This document shows positions 48,559 through 58,298 of a stretch of DNA of 60,079 nt, piece by piece; position 1 is the first letter of the stretch, and each line of letters opens with the position of its first letter. Source of the DNA: Clostridiales bacterium (GTDB lineage Bacteria; Bacillota; Clostridia; Caldicoprobacterales; UBA3941); assembly GCA_012735575.1 (NCBI GenBank), contig JAAYGY010000053.1, forward strand, positions 1 to 60,079, given 5' to 3'. The notes under the pieces were generated by a model that worked only from the letters and a program-made list of their open reading frames with translations, made no database searches and was not told where the DNA came from. Made by a program: the position numbers and the translations under genes.

Positions 48559-49905
48559 TTAACTTAGGCGTTCCTCTATGAGTTTAGCTAAGCCTACTGC
48601 ATATTCTTCAATCTCACACTGGTCCTTCCCCTCTATCATAACCCTGACCAAGGGCTCGGTTCCAGAAGGTCGGATTAGCACCCTGCCCTCTCCTGCAAAG
48701 CGCTCTTCCAATCGCTTTATTTCTTCTTGTATATCGGGATGCTGGCTATAGCTTAGCTTGTTTTCCTCGCTTACCTTTGCATTTACCAGTACCTGAGGGA
48801 ATTTTTCCATGACTTTTGCCAGTTCCGATAGCTTCTTGTTCTCCCTCTTGAGAACTGATAACAGCTGAAGGGCGGTCAGGATTCCATCCCCTGTCGTGTT
48901 ATAATCCAGAAAGATAATATGTCCTGATTGTTCGCCGCCTATATTATAGCCTTCTTCCAGCATCTTCTCAAGCACATATCTGTCTCCCACACTTGTTTTA
49001 ACTACATTGCAGCCCGCCTCCTGCAGAGCCTTGTCAAACCCCAGATTGCTCATTACAGTACCAACCACCGTATCCTTTTTCAGAAGGCCTCTTTTTTTCA
49101 TGTCCAGACCAAAAATAACCAGCATCTGGTCTCCGTCTACTATCTTTCCCCGCTCGTCTACAGCGATCAGTCTATCGGCATCTCCATCAAAGGCAAGCCC
49201 TACATCTGCACCCATTTCTACCACGTATTCCTGCAGTTTTTCAGGATAGGTTGAACCGCACAGACGATTAATGTTAATACCGTCAGGTTCATCATATATT
49301 GCATAAACCTCAGCCCCCAGCTGAGAGAAAAGATCAGGAGCGATCCTTGATGCTGAACCGTTGGCACAATCCACCACTAGCTTTATGCCGTCAAATCTTA
49401 CATCTCTAGTACTCTTTAAGAATTCTACATAATGCCTGACAGCATTCTTAACTCTTACCACCCGGCCAACATCTACACCTGTTGGATATATCATCTCTTC
49501 TGAGTTATCCAGGATGATGCTTTCGATTCTCTCCTCCAGCTCATCAGACAGCTTATAACCCTGACTATTGAATATTTTGATGCCATTATATTCCATGGAG
49601 TTATGAGATGCGGAGATTACTATTCCTGCATCAGTCTTATAATGCCTGGCCAGATATGCTACAGCAGGAGTAGGAATAACCCCGGCTATCATGGCCTCTC
49701 CTCCTACAGAGCAAACACCGGCTATCAATGCCGCTTCCAGCATACCTCCAGAAAGTCTGGTATCCCTTCCAATAAGGATTCTGGGCTTGTGTTTAGCCAT
49801 TTTTAGTACCTTGACAGTGGCCTGGCCTATTTTGTAGGCCAGGTCACAAGTTAGCATGTGGTTTGCCAGTCCTCGTACTCCATCAGTTCCAAATAAACGT
49901 CCCAT
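48559..49905 (-). CDS. glmM: Phosphoglucosamine mutase
   Basis: Converts glucosamine-6-phosphate to glucosamine-1-phosphate for UDP-GlcNAc and cell-wall synthesis. The 448-residue length is normal. Visible are the start GRLFGTDGVRG, the phosphoserine S100 in VISASHNS, the Mg loop DGDADR (about 240-245), the sugar-binding GGEQSGH and the phosphate loop RPSGTEPLVRVM. The usual HNP after the active Ser is HNS here. It starts 21 bp after trxB and is probably co-transcribed. The SD is a somewhat distant AGGGGA. Confidence 0.96.
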   Translation of the reverse strand: MGRLFGTDGVRGLANHMLTCDLAYKIGQATVKVLKMAKHKPRILIGRDTRLSGGMLEAALIAGVCSVGGEAMIAGVIPTPAVAYLARHYKTDAGIVISASHNSMEYNGIKIFNSQGYKLSDELEERIESIILDNSEEMIYPTGVDVGRVVRVKNAVRHYVEFLKSTRDVRFDGIKLVVDCANGSASRIAPDLFSQLGAEVYAIYDEPDGININRLCGSTYPEKLQEYVVEMGADVGLAFDGDADRLIAVDERGKIVDGDQMLVIFGLDMKKRGLLKKDTVVGTVMSNLGFDKALQEAGCNVVKTSVGDRYVLEKMLEEGYNIGGEQSGHIIFLDYNTTGDGILTALQLLSVLKRENKKLSELAKVMEKFPQVLVNAKVSEENKLSYSQHPDIQEEIKRLEERFAGEGRVLIRPSGTEPLVRVMIEGKDQCEIEEYAVGLAKLIEERLS

Positions 49906-49926
49906 AACTTATCGCCAATCCCCTTT

Positions 49927-50844
49927 TTATTCAAAATTCTCCATAATATATCTCTGCGCTGATAAGGTCCCAATGGCACCATCTGATGCGGCAGTTACCA
50001 GTTGCCATACGGGCTTGTAGCGTAGGTCACCTACTGCAAAAACTCCGGGTACATTGGTTGCCATGTTCTCGTCTGTCAATACAAATCCATCATCAGTCAT
50101 ATCTACCTTGCCTGCTATCAGGCCGCTGTTAGGCTGGATTCCAATTGCTATAAAGAATCCGTCCAATTCCAGCTGAGATAGGGAATCGGTTTTAAGATTC
50201 CTAACCTTGATGCCTTCTACCTGCTCCTCACCCATTATGGACTCCACTACAGTGTCCCATAATATTTCAATTCTGGGATGAGCCATAACCCTATCCTGCA
50301 GGATTTTAGATGCTCTTAGCTGGTCTCTTCTATGAATCAGGTACACCTTGGATGCATATTGGGCAAGGAACATGGCGTCCTCGGTAGCAGTATCACCACC
50401 ACCAACAACAGCGGTTACCTTATCCTTATAAAATGCTCCATCACAGGTGGCGCAATAGGATACGCCCCTGCCTCGGAATTGTTCTTCCTTTTCAAGCCCC
50501 AGCATCTTTGGGCTTGCACCCATTGCTAATATGATGGTTTTGGTTTGGTATTCCTTATTATCGGTAATTACTTTTTTAATCTTACCATCTACTTGTATAT
50601 CCTTTACTTCATCATAAAGAATCTCCAGCCCAAATTTACGTGCATGACTTTCCAGTTTCATAGCAAAGTCAGGTCCGCTTATAGGATCTACAAATCCTGG
50701 ATAGTTTTCAATACTATAAGTAGTAGCAGCCTGGCCACCTACAAACATCTTCTCAAACAGCAAAGTATCCATTCCACCTCTTTGGGCATACATACCTGCT
50801 GTAAGTCCTGCTATACCTCCACCAATAATAATAATGTCCTTCAC
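49927..50844 (-). CDS. trxB: Thioredoxin reductase-like FAD/NAD(P)-disulfide reductase
   Basis: A 305-residue flavoenzyme with an FAD loop (IIIGGGIAGLTAG), redox motif CATC in SYCATCDGAF (about 130-133), NAD(P) loop VVGGGDTATEDAMFL and C-terminal FAVGDLRYKPV. GTG at 50844, 10 nt after AAGGAG, gives the family-typical MKDIIIIGGG; the ATG at 50874 has no SD. The IHRRDQLRAS segment after the second Rossmann loop carries the HRR basic residues typical of NADPH-dependent TrxB. It is likely the electron donor for thioredoxin. Ferredoxin-dependent reductases lack this NADPH motif. Confidence 0.92.
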   Translation of the reverse strand: MKDIIIIGGGIAGLTAGMYAQRGGMDTLLFEKMFVGGQAATTYSIENYPGFVDPISGPDFAMKLESHARKFGLEILYDEVKDIQVDGKIKKVITDNKEYQTKTIILAMGASPKMLGLEKEEQFRGRGVSYCATCDGAFYKDKVTAVVGGGDTATEDAMFLAQYASKVYLIHRRDQLRASKILQDRVMAHPRIEILWDTVVESIMGEEQVEGIKVRNLKTDSLSQLELDGFFIAIGIQPNSGLIAGKVDMTDDGFVLTDENMATNVPGVFAVGDLRYKPVWQLVTAASDGAIGTLSAQRYIMENFE

Positions 50845-51140
50845 TGGTACTTCACTCCTTCCTGTTTCACCCATCTTATCTTACATATAACCCCCAAATC
50901 TATATCTAACCCTTAACTTATATATCTAATCCTTAGCTTTTAAGTTATTATACCCCAAATAGTAGATTTTGTGAATAATTGACATTAGTAAATCCATATC
51001 TTGTATTGTATGTTTAGAAAAATAATGATAAAATAGTACAATATAGTATATTATTACATAATATATCCAAATCTGTCGACACCGTTTTACAGACCTCAGC
51101 CATTTCTTTTTACAGTAATCAGGAGTGAAGGAGTGCTATT

Positions 51141-53075
51141 ATGAAAATTCGGGGATTAACAAAAGATAATGATGCAGTTTTAGAAAAAATTATCAACTGG
51201 GACTTTACAGATGAGGCCGAAATGCAAATTAAGAGAGCAGATCGTACTCATAGACAATTATATGAAAACCTGAAAAGTTTTATTAAAGATTTTTCTTCCG
51301 ATTTTAATGATATCAAGCTAATTTCCGATCAACTGTCAGGCTTTGTTGAAGTAATGATGGATTCTTCAAAGAATCTTCAGGTAGCAACAGAATTCATTTC
51401 AGAAGGTGCACATAATCAGGCTAATGACCTTAATACCTGTCAATATATTGCTGATATGCTATCTGATAAAATCTCCATGATGAGTGAAAAATTTAATAAC
51501 CTGATTGAACTGGCCCATGAAATGAGCGATGTAAGTTCCCACGGCAGGTCTGCTGTACTAAACCTTTCTGAACAGCAGAATAAGATCTACGAAACTAACA
51601 ATATAATTGTAAAAGAAATAGATCAATTGCTGGATAAGACAAAAACCATTGACGAAATTACAGCAGTATTATTTAATATCGCCAAAAGGACAAACCTGCT
51701 GGCACTGAACGCTGCCATTGAGGCATCAAGGGCTGGAGAAGCAGGTAAAGGCTTTGCTGTAGTAGCAGAGGAAATAAGAAGATTATCAGAAAACAGCAGT
51801 GAAGCCAGTAAATCTATAAATGACAATATTAACGAAATAATAACCCAGCTTAATAGCCTGGAACAGGCCATGAATAGCTCAAAAGAAAGCTTTGACAATC
51901 AATCCCAGGCCGTCAATGAAGTAATAAACGCCTTTGAACGCATCAACTCTTTTATCGACAACTATATTTCAAATCAGCAGGATCTAAACTTTGATGTAGT
52001 AGAGCTTTTGAAAGAAAAAGAGGAGTTGATTACCGCCTTTGATAACATAGCCAATATTGTAGAAGAATCCTCGGCTACCATTCAGGAAGTGGCTTCCTTG
52101 ACAATTGATCAGAATAATGCTGTAAATATAACCTATAAAATGACACAGGACTTGAGTGAAAAGGTTAATAATATATTGGATAATACCAGAGATATAAAGA
52201 TTGAAAGGATAGAAACCAAACAGAAGGATATTGCAATGATCTTTGATATTGAGTCTCCTTTCTGGGGACCCACTATCAAGCAGGCAACAAAAACCGCTAA
52301 TGCTTTTAACTTCAACCTGGAATTCTTTGCACCTAAGACCAGGGAAAGAGGTGCAGAGGATATGCTTACAGCCATTAATGGTTTTATTGCCAGGAATTTT
52401 GATGCCATTATTATCAGTCCCATCGATACCCCTCAAATACGTCAGGTACTGAAAGAGGCAGCTTCCAAGGGCATTAAAATTATATTTATTAATTCGGCTC
52501 TCGATGATGTACCCTACGAAACCCTTATAGAAACCAACGGTTATGAGTTTGGCAGAAATGCTGCAAAAACGGCAAAGCAGATTCTAAATAACCACGGTAG
52601 CGTACTGGTGGGTGTTTGGTCAGACCTTAGAATCCACTCTATCGATCAGCGTGTACAAGGTTTTATAGATGAGCTTGAAAATAATTCAAATATAACTGTA
52701 TTTAAGCGGGATATTCTCAGCACTCCCACACAGGAGCAGCTAAATGATATAGCTGAATTTATACGTACAGAACAACCGGATATTAAACTGGTATTCTCCA
52801 CTGATGGAGAATGGAGTGTTGCCTATGGGGAGTATATTAAGAGATATAATCCTGGTTTTGAGGTGTTGACAGTGGACTTTTTCCAGGACATTGCCAGTCT
52901 CATAAAATCCGGTCATATTAGAGCCTCTATTGCTCAAAGGGCTTTCTCCTGGGGAACCATGGCTTTGGAATTCCTTATGGATATCTTCCAGGGTAAAACT
53001 GTTACCCAATATACTGATACCGGAACCTACGAGGTCAACTTCAACAATATTTCCATATACGAGAGAAGATTATAA
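51141..53075 (+). CDS. Soluble chemoreceptor-like protein with C-terminal sugar-binding-protein domain
   Basis: A 644-residue protein with no signal peptide or transmembrane segment. Residues about 60-350 are a long coiled-coil MCP signalling domain with the conserved hairpin tip [20 protein letters not shown] (183-202) and [13 protein letters not shown]. Residues about 364-644 are a type I periplasmic-binding (ribose-binding-like) domain: [28 protein letters not shown] and VLVGVWSD. Binding domains of this type are normally outside the cell; here it must be cytoplasmic and C-terminal. It may sense an intracellular sugar or cyclitol and signal to CheA. No che genes are nearby. AAGGAG precedes the ATG. 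Monocistronic. Confidence 0.88.
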   Translation: MKIRGLTKDNDAVLEKIINWDFTDEAEMQIKRADRTHRQLYENLKSFIKDFSSDFNDIKLISDQLSGFVEVMMDSSKNLQVATEFISEGAHNQANDLNTCQYIADMLSDKISMMSEKFNNLIELAHEMSDVSSHGRSAVLNLSEQQNKIYETNNIIVKEIDQLLDKTKTIDEITAVLFNIAKRTNLLALNAAIEASRAGEAGKGFAVVAEEIRRLSENSSEASKSINDNINEIITQLNSLEQAMNSSKESFDNQSQAVNEVINAFERINSFIDNYISNQQDLNFDVVELLKEKEELITAFDNIANIVEESSATIQEVASLTIDQNNAVNITYKMTQDLSEKVNNILDNTRDIKIERIETKQKDIAMIFDIESPFWGPTIKQATKTANAFNFNLEFFAPKTRERGAEDMLTAINGFIARNFDAIIISPIDTPQIRQVLKEAASKGIKIIFINSALDDVPYETLIETNGYEFGRNAAKTAKQILNNHGSVLVGVWSDLRIHSIDQRVQGFIDELENNSNITVFKRDILSTPTQEQLNDIAEFIRTEQPDIKLVFSTDGEWSVAYGEYIKRYNPGFEVLTVDFFQDIASLIKSGHIRASIAQRAFSWGTMALEFLMDIFQGKTVTQYTDTGTYEVNFNNISIYERRL

Positions 53076-53188
53076 ATAGGATTATAATATTTAAACCTAA
53101 AATCACATAAAAATATGTATCTGTAACTATCAGGGGCAAATATGAATACATATAGTGTAGATATTCAGTATGGAAGGTAGGTTAATTT

Positions 53189-55243
53189 ATGAAAAAAGCC
53201 CTCAAAGCCGGATCACTACTGCTTTATTTTGATTTTTCCCTTATCTTCTATGAGATTGTACTAAAACTGTCTTTATCACAAGCCTCCTCTTGGGATAGTT
53301 TTTTCTATATTCTACTGTTTAATATGTCCTTTTCCATCTTGTTTTTTCTTGTAGCTTCCTTATTTAACGGGAAGGATAGGTTTGTACTAGCCTTTATTCT
53401 GCTGTTTTTATCCGGTGCTGTCTTTGCCAGCCAAATGATATATTACAGGTTCTTTAAAACCTTCTATACAGTATTCTCGGCTTTTAAAGGTGGAAAGGCC
53501 TTTGAATTCTGGAAGGATATCTTGTATATCCTTAGCAAAAACTGGGTCTGGTTGGTTTTGTTTTTCCTGCCTTCCATACTAGCCCTCATACTAAAAAACA
53601 GGCTTTTATTCTGCCAGCGCCCAAAGATTGGATCCTTTGTGCTGTTGCTACTTTTATTAGTAGTATTTCAGGGCATAGCTACAGCAGGTATTTATTTAGG
53701 TGACCGGGGTCCCAACTCCCCATATAACCTGTACTTTAATCCGGGGAACCCCCTAATATCCGCTGAAAAGCTGGGGCTGTTAACCGCTATGCGCCTTGAT
53801 GCACAAAGGTTTATTTTTGGCGATACCTTTTCTATTGTACCTGTCCATTCACATGATGAAGCTTCCCAACCTATAGCAGAGGAATCTATAGTAAAACCAG
53901 TTAATCCTGACAAGCCCCTTCAGCCTAAAGATGAAGAAGAGAAAGATAATGAAAAAGAAAATGAAGGAGACAATGAACAGGTTGATCAAGTAGAAGAGGA
54001 GATAGTACCAGAGCCAAATATCCTGGACATAGACTTTGCAAAACTTATTGAGGATGAAGAAAATGAAAAAATCAAAGACATGCACGGTTACTTTAGCAGT
54101 CTGACTCCAACATATAAAAATGAGTACACGGGAAAATATCAGGGATATAATCTTATCCTGATTACAGCAGAGAGTTTTTCACCCTATGCGGTCCACAAAG
54201 ATGTTACCCCAACCCTATACAAACTGGTCAATGAAGGTTATAGATTTACAAATTTCTATAATCCCGTTTGGGAAGTTAGTACCTTAGACGGTGAATATGT
54301 AGCCTGTACCAGCCTTTTGCCAAAAAGAGGGGTATGGAGCCTATACCTGTCAGGAAAAAACTTTATGCCCTTTACCATGGGCAATCAGTTAAGAAAGATT
54401 GGCTATAAGACAATGGCCTACCATAACCACACCTATGATTACTATAACAGGGATATCTCCCATCCAAATATGGGATATGAATATAAAGGTATTGGCAACG
54501 GACTAAATATATCAAAGGCATGGCCCCGTTCTGACCTGGAAATGATGGAAAAAACAGTTCAGGAATATATAAATGATCAGCCTTTTCATGCCTATTATAT
54601 GACGGTAAGCGGCCATATGCAGTATAATTTTTTCGGCAACCATATGGCAATGAAAAACAAAGAGTATGTAAAGAATCTGCCCTACACCGAAGCAGCAAAG
54701 GCTTACATTGCCACCCAGATAGAGTTTGACAGGGCTATGGAGTATCTGCTGGACCAGCTGGACAAAGCCGGAATTGCCGATAAAACCCTGATAGCCATAA
54801 GCGCAGACCATTATCCTTATGGGTTGGAGGATAATGAAATAGATGACCTGGCAGGCCATGTTGTGGAAAAGAATTTTGAACTTTATAAAAGTCCCTTTAT
54901 CCTGTACACTAAAGGTATGGAGCCTGTTACAATAGATAAACCCTGCTCCAGTCTTGATATTATCCCCACCCTGTCCAACCTGCTAGGGCTTGAATATGAT
55001 TCTAGACTGTTAATGGGCAAAGATATCTTTTCAGACTCCCAGCCTTTGGTTATATTCCAAAACAAGAGTTTTATCACAGAAAAAGGACGCTATAATGCTG
55101 TAACCCAGGAGTTTTTTCCGGTGGATGGCCAGCAGGTGGATGATAATTATATTGATGAGATTTTAGATATTATCGATAAAAAGTTTAATTATTCAGCTAT
55201 GATATTGGATACAGATTACTATAGATATATTTTGGAGGTCTAG
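53189..55243 (+). CDS. LtaS-type membrane sulfatase (lipoteichoic acid synthase family)
   Basis: A 684-residue membrane enzyme with five N-terminal TM helices (to about 170), an acidic Glu/Lys-rich linker (about 228-275), then an extracellular sulfatase-fold domain. The LtaS catalytic set is visible: E328 (ITAESFS), the nucleophile T365 (VSTLDGEY), H476 (SGHMQY), D540 and H541 (SADHYPYG). LtaS transfers glycerol-phosphate from phosphatidylglycerol onto glycolipid. Related sulfatases act as primases or on other polymers, so the exact product is open. The linker is unusually long. GGAAGG precedes the ATG. It is followed after 2 nt by the C69 peptidase gene. Confidence 0.88.
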   Translation: MKKALKAGSLLLYFDFSLIFYEIVLKLSLSQASSWDSFFYILLFNMSFSILFFLVASLFNGKDRFVLAFILLFLSGAVFASQMIYYRFFKTFYTVFSAFKGGKAFEFWKDILYILSKNWVWLVLFFLPSILALILKNRLLFCQRPKIGSFVLLLLLLVVFQGIATAGIYLGDRGPNSPYNLYFNPGNPLISAEKLGLLTAMRLDAQRFIFGDTFSIVPVHSHDEASQPIAEESIVKPVNPDKPLQPKDEEEKDNEKENEGDNEQVDQVEEEIVPEPNILDIDFAKLIEDEENEKIKDMHGYFSSLTPTYKNEYTGKYQGYNLILITAESFSPYAVHKDVTPTLYKLVNEGYRFTNFYNPVWEVSTLDGEYVACTSLLPKRGVWSLYLSGKNFMPFTMGNQLRKIGYKTMAYHNHTYDYYNRDISHPNMGYEYKGIGNGLNISKAWPRSDLEMMEKTVQEYINDQPFHAYYMTVSGHMQYNFFGNHMAMKNKEYVKNLPYTEAAKAYIATQIEFDRAMEYLLDQLDKAGIADKTLIAISADHYPYGLEDNEIDDLAGHVVEKNFELYKSPFILYTKGMEPVTIDKPCSSLDIIPTLSNLLGLEYDSRLLMGKDIFSDSQPLVIFQNKSFITEKGRYNAVTQEFFPVDGQQVDDNYIDEILDIIDKKFNYSAMILDTDYYRYILEV

Positions 55244-55245
55244 CT

Positions 55246-56601
55246 ATGTGTGATACCATGGTAGCCCTGGGCAATGCCACAAGGGATGGAGTAACCCTTT
55301 TCGCAAAAAACAGTGATCGGCAGCCTAATGAACCCCATATACTGGTTAGGATTCCTAGAAAGGAGCATGGACCCAATGCAAAGGTAAAGTGCACCTATAT
55401 TGAAATGGACCAGGTGCCCTATACTTATGAAGTACTGCTACTGAAACCTTCATGGATTTGGGGCTGTGAAATGGGCTGTAATGAGTTTGGACTTAATATT
55501 GGGAATGAGGCTGTCTTTACCAAGGAGCCCTATGGCAAAGATGCCCTGATTGGTATGGACATGGTCCGTTTGGCCTTGGAAAGATGCAAGACCAGCAAAG
55601 AAGCCCTTATGCTGATTATTGACCTTCTTGAAAAGTACGGCCAGGGGGGAAACTGTGGATACGAAAAGCCCTTTACCTATCATAACTCCTTTTTAATAGC
55701 TGACAGCAATTCTGCATGGGTACTGGAAATTGCAGGCCAGTACTGGGTGGCTGAAAAAGTAAAGGATGTGCGCTGTATTTCCAACTGCCTGTCCATAGGA
55801 AGTGAATTTGATCTGTGCCATCCGGATCTAATAAAGCATGCCGTAGATAAGGGCTGGTGCAAGAGTGAAGAGGATTTTCACTTTGCCCGCTGCTATAGCG
55901 AACCCATTTTTACCCACTTTAGCGGATCCAAAAATAGGCTGGCAGCATGTTCATCTATTCTGGAGCAACATAAGGGAAATATTACACTTGATACCATGAA
56001 AAATGCCCTACGTTACCATGAAGATGGGATAAAGGAAAACCCTTTTAGGCATAGTTCCCTTAAAAGCGTATGCATGCATGCCGGTTTTTTATTCGGTGAT
56101 CATACTACCGGCAGTTATATAGCGGCAATACATGACAAACTTCCTACATACTGGATTACTGGCAGCTCCACTCCCTGTATTTCTGTCTTCAAGCCCTACT
56201 GGATGCTGGATGGGGAGGAATTTATATTTGAAGAGAGGGAAGAAGATCTTGCCTTGGAATATTGGTATATAAGGGAAGAGTTTCATAGAATGGTATTGGA
56301 AAACAGAGTGCAAAATTTGGATTATTATATACAAAAACGGGATGAGCTTGAAAAGGAATTAAGCAAAGAAGTCAGTAACTTGGATTTTGATAATCCTGAT
56401 GAAAATAAATTAAGGGATATAATGAAAAAAGCCATAGAAGAGGAAGAAAAACTCATCCTTGATACCATGGCTAAAAATCAGAATAATACTGCAAAAATTA
56501 AGGGCAACCCTTATTTCAGGTACTACTGGAAAAGGCAGAATAAGAATCTACGTTCTAAAATCCAATCTAAAATCCAGCAGCCTAATACCTTGCAAAAGTA
56601 G
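55246..56601 (+). CDS. Peptidase C69 / secernin-like N-terminal nucleophile hydrolase
   Basis: A 451-residue protein beginning MCDTMVALGNATRDGVTLFA and then KNSDR. C2 becomes the N-terminal nucleophile after Met removal, as in secernins and C69 dipeptidases (CDTFVA...KNSDR). Later blocks WGCEMGCNEFGLNIGNE and ISNCLSIGSEFD fit the Ntn fold. There is no signal peptide, so cytoplasmic. The C-terminal 100 residues are a Lys/Glu-rich helical extension. GGAGGT of its SD overlaps the ltaS-like 3' end and the spacing is 2 bp, so translation is coupled. Substrate unknown; a link to wall-polymer or peptide turnover is only suggested by the context. Confidence 0.87.
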   Translation: MCDTMVALGNATRDGVTLFAKNSDRQPNEPHILVRIPRKEHGPNAKVKCTYIEMDQVPYTYEVLLLKPSWIWGCEMGCNEFGLNIGNEAVFTKEPYGKDALIGMDMVRLALERCKTSKEALMLIIDLLEKYGQGGNCGYEKPFTYHNSFLIADSNSAWVLEIAGQYWVAEKVKDVRCISNCLSIGSEFDLCHPDLIKHAVDKGWCKSEEDFHFARCYSEPIFTHFSGSKNRLAACSSILEQHKGNITLDTMKNALRYHEDGIKENPFRHSSLKSVCMHAGFLFGDHTTGSYIAAIHDKLPTYWITGSSTPCISVFKPYWMLDGEEFIFEEREEDLALEYWYIREEFHRMVLENRVQNLDYYIQKRDELEKELSKEVSNLDFDNPDENKLRDIMKKAIEEEEKLILDTMAKNQNNTAKIKGNPYFRYYWKRQNKNLRSKIQSKIQQPNTLQK

Positions 56602-56635
56602 ATTAATAACTGTGTCTATGGACCTTTAGGATAAA

Positions 56636-56866
56636 TTAAAGACCTGTTAGTTCATAACCCTTTTCAGCGAACTTGTCTTTAATTTTATCCATGGGTATAT
56701 TCTTCATTGCTGCGCCTTTAGAAATAGTCATAACCCTGCCCACCGTGTTTAGCATGCCGGGGTTTGTAATGCTTTCAAACCCCAAATCCTTCATAATATC
56801 TATAATATCAGGATTTTCTGTACATATTTCATATACACTTTTGGATATATCTATCTGCTTTTTCAT
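56636..56866 (-). CDS. DUF1858 domain protein
   Basis: A 76-residue soluble protein matching the DUF1858 pattern: IDISKSVYEICTENPDIIDI, LGFESITNPGMLNTVGRVMT and ISKGAAMKNI. In anaerobes this domain is often attached to or next to redox or hybrid-cluster proteins, and some members carry a conserved Cys; here the only Cys is C15. It stands alone, convergent with the C69 gene. GGGAGATG lies upstream of the ATG at 56866. Function unknown. Confidence 0.85.
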   Translation of the reverse strand: MKKQIDISKSVYEICTENPDIIDIMKDLGFESITNPGMLNTVGRVMTISKGAAMKNIPMDKIKDKFAEKGYELTGL

Positions 56867-57422
56867 CTTTTCATCTCCCTATTGACCCATATTATTTTAT
56901 CTGAAAATAATAGTATTTATAACTCTGCAAAAGGGATTTGAAACCTGAAAAATCACTCATGTATAAAAATCCAGAAAGGTTACAATGCATTTTTAAGTAC
57001 GCTTATGAAATCTTGATGCCAGATAGCTAAAGTGTTCAAGATGATAATCTATGTTAAACTCATGGCTTGTTATAATAGGGTCATATCTCCAAATGACAGG
57101 ACTTGATCCTATCGCTAAAAAATGCAGGTATGTCTGCCCTTCTACCGGCGCTAATTATCAAATACATCAACTTTTTCCTTACATATATATATCCTACTTA
57201 CTGATTTACCTAGCTTCATTTACCTTTATTACATATATCTTTCCTGCAAGTATTGCTTTACATTAATAAAAAGAAAAATTCCCAGCCATAGAATACGGCG
57301 CATTTTGAATACACCTCAATTGAAATGTATTGAATATACTGATAAAATATCAAGAAAAGCAAGGTTTTTTGTCCTTCCAAAGATCTATTGAACACTTCAC
57401 CTTTGATATGGAGATGATGATT
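56867..57422. other. 556-bp spacer without a convincing gene; promoter at its right end
   Basis: AT-rich. An open frame of 71 codons (57051-57266, plus) has a hydrophobic end but no SD and no recognised family. TTGAAA (57320-57325), 17 nt and TAAAAT (57343-57348) form a good promoter for the alpha/beta hydrolase. No RNA gene or repeat was recognised. Confidence 0.5.
57320..57348 (+). promoter_or_regulatory. SigA promoter of the alpha/beta hydrolase gene
   Basis: TTGAAA and TAAAAT with a 17-nt spacer, about 70 nt upstream of the chosen start at 57423. Because it overlaps the upstream ATG at 57330, that ATG cannot be the start of this transcript's gene. Confidence 0.6.
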
Positions 57423-58298
57423 ATGATTGAAAAGAAAAATTGCATTTCTAAGTCAGGCCATGCCCAAGCCAATGGAATTTCCATTGCATATGAATGTTTT
57501 GGTCCTGCTGATGGAGAAGCCATAATCCTCATAGCTGGAACAGACATGCAGCTTATTGATTGGCCTATGGAACTGGTAGAAGGCCTGGCAAAGGCAGGAT
57601 TTCTCACTATTCGATACGATAACCGTGACTGTGGCCTTTCCACAAAATTTGCTAATGCAGATGACCCAACTCCATATAACCTTGGAGACATGGCCAAGGA
57701 TTCGGTTTGTCTACTGGACGCCCTTGAGATATCTAAAGCCCATTTCCTAGGGGTATCCATGGGTGGTGCCATAGCCCAACTTGCAGCAATTGATTGTCCT
57801 GAACGCCTGTTATCCCTGATTTTACTGGCATCGGATTCAGGAAATCCCAATTTACCCTTTGTTGCAAAACCTGAAGCATTTGCTCATATTGCCCCACCCA
57901 AGCCAAACAATATGGATGACTTTCTCCGAAATCAAATAGAGATCGATTATGTTTTAGATAGCCCAGGCTATCCACTAGATAAGTCAGAAATCATTGCCCG
58001 AAGAACCCGTAGCGTGCAGCGGGATTACGATCCAGCTGCGCTACAGCGGCAGCAGGCGGTGGTGTTTTCCGATCGATTTGTCAGTACATATCGCTACGAT
58101 AATCTTACTAAAATCACAGCTCCCACAATTATAATCCATGGTTTAGATGATGTACTGGTTCCCGTGGAAGCAGCCAAAGACCTTGCTAAGCGAATTCCTG
58201 AGTCAAAACTATTCCTCATCCCAGGCATGAATCATAACCTTCCTCCAGCTCTAGCATCAGAATTTATTAAACTAATATCAGAAAATGCCGGGCGCTAA
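57423..58298 (+). CDS. Alpha/beta hydrolase
   Basis: A 291-residue cytoplasmic hydrolase: oxyanion-side IILIAGTDMQ, RYDNRDCGLSTKF (typical of the RdmC/AclC esterase-like group), nucleophile elbow GVSMGGA with the catalytic Ser, acid in HGLDDVLVP and the catalytic His in GMNHNLP. I use the ATG at 57423, 9 nt after GGAG; the frame is open from 57330 but the promoter lies there. Members include methyl esterases and haloperoxidase-like hydrolases; the substrate is unknown. Its stop codon abuts the stop of the convergent GNAT gene with no terminator between them. Confidence 0.9.
   Translation: MIEKKNCISKSGHAQANGISIAYECFGPADGEAIILIAGTDMQLIDWPMELVEGLAKAGFLTIRYDNRDCGLSTKFANADDPTPYNLGDMAKDSVCLLDALEISKAHFLGVSMGGAIAQLAAIDCPERLLSLILLASDSGNPNLPFVAKPEAFAHIAPPKPNNMDDFLRNQIEIDYVLDSPGYPLDKSEIIARRTRSVQRDYDPAALQRQQAVVFSDRFVSTYRYDNLTKITAPTIIIHGLDDVLVPVEAAKDLAKRIPESKLFLIPGMNHNLPPALASEFIKLISENAGR

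Noticed and set aside
57051-57266. 71-codon frame with a hydrophobic end in the 56.9-57.4 kb spacer
   Set aside because: No SD, no recognised family, codon pattern unlike neighbours; left as non-coding.
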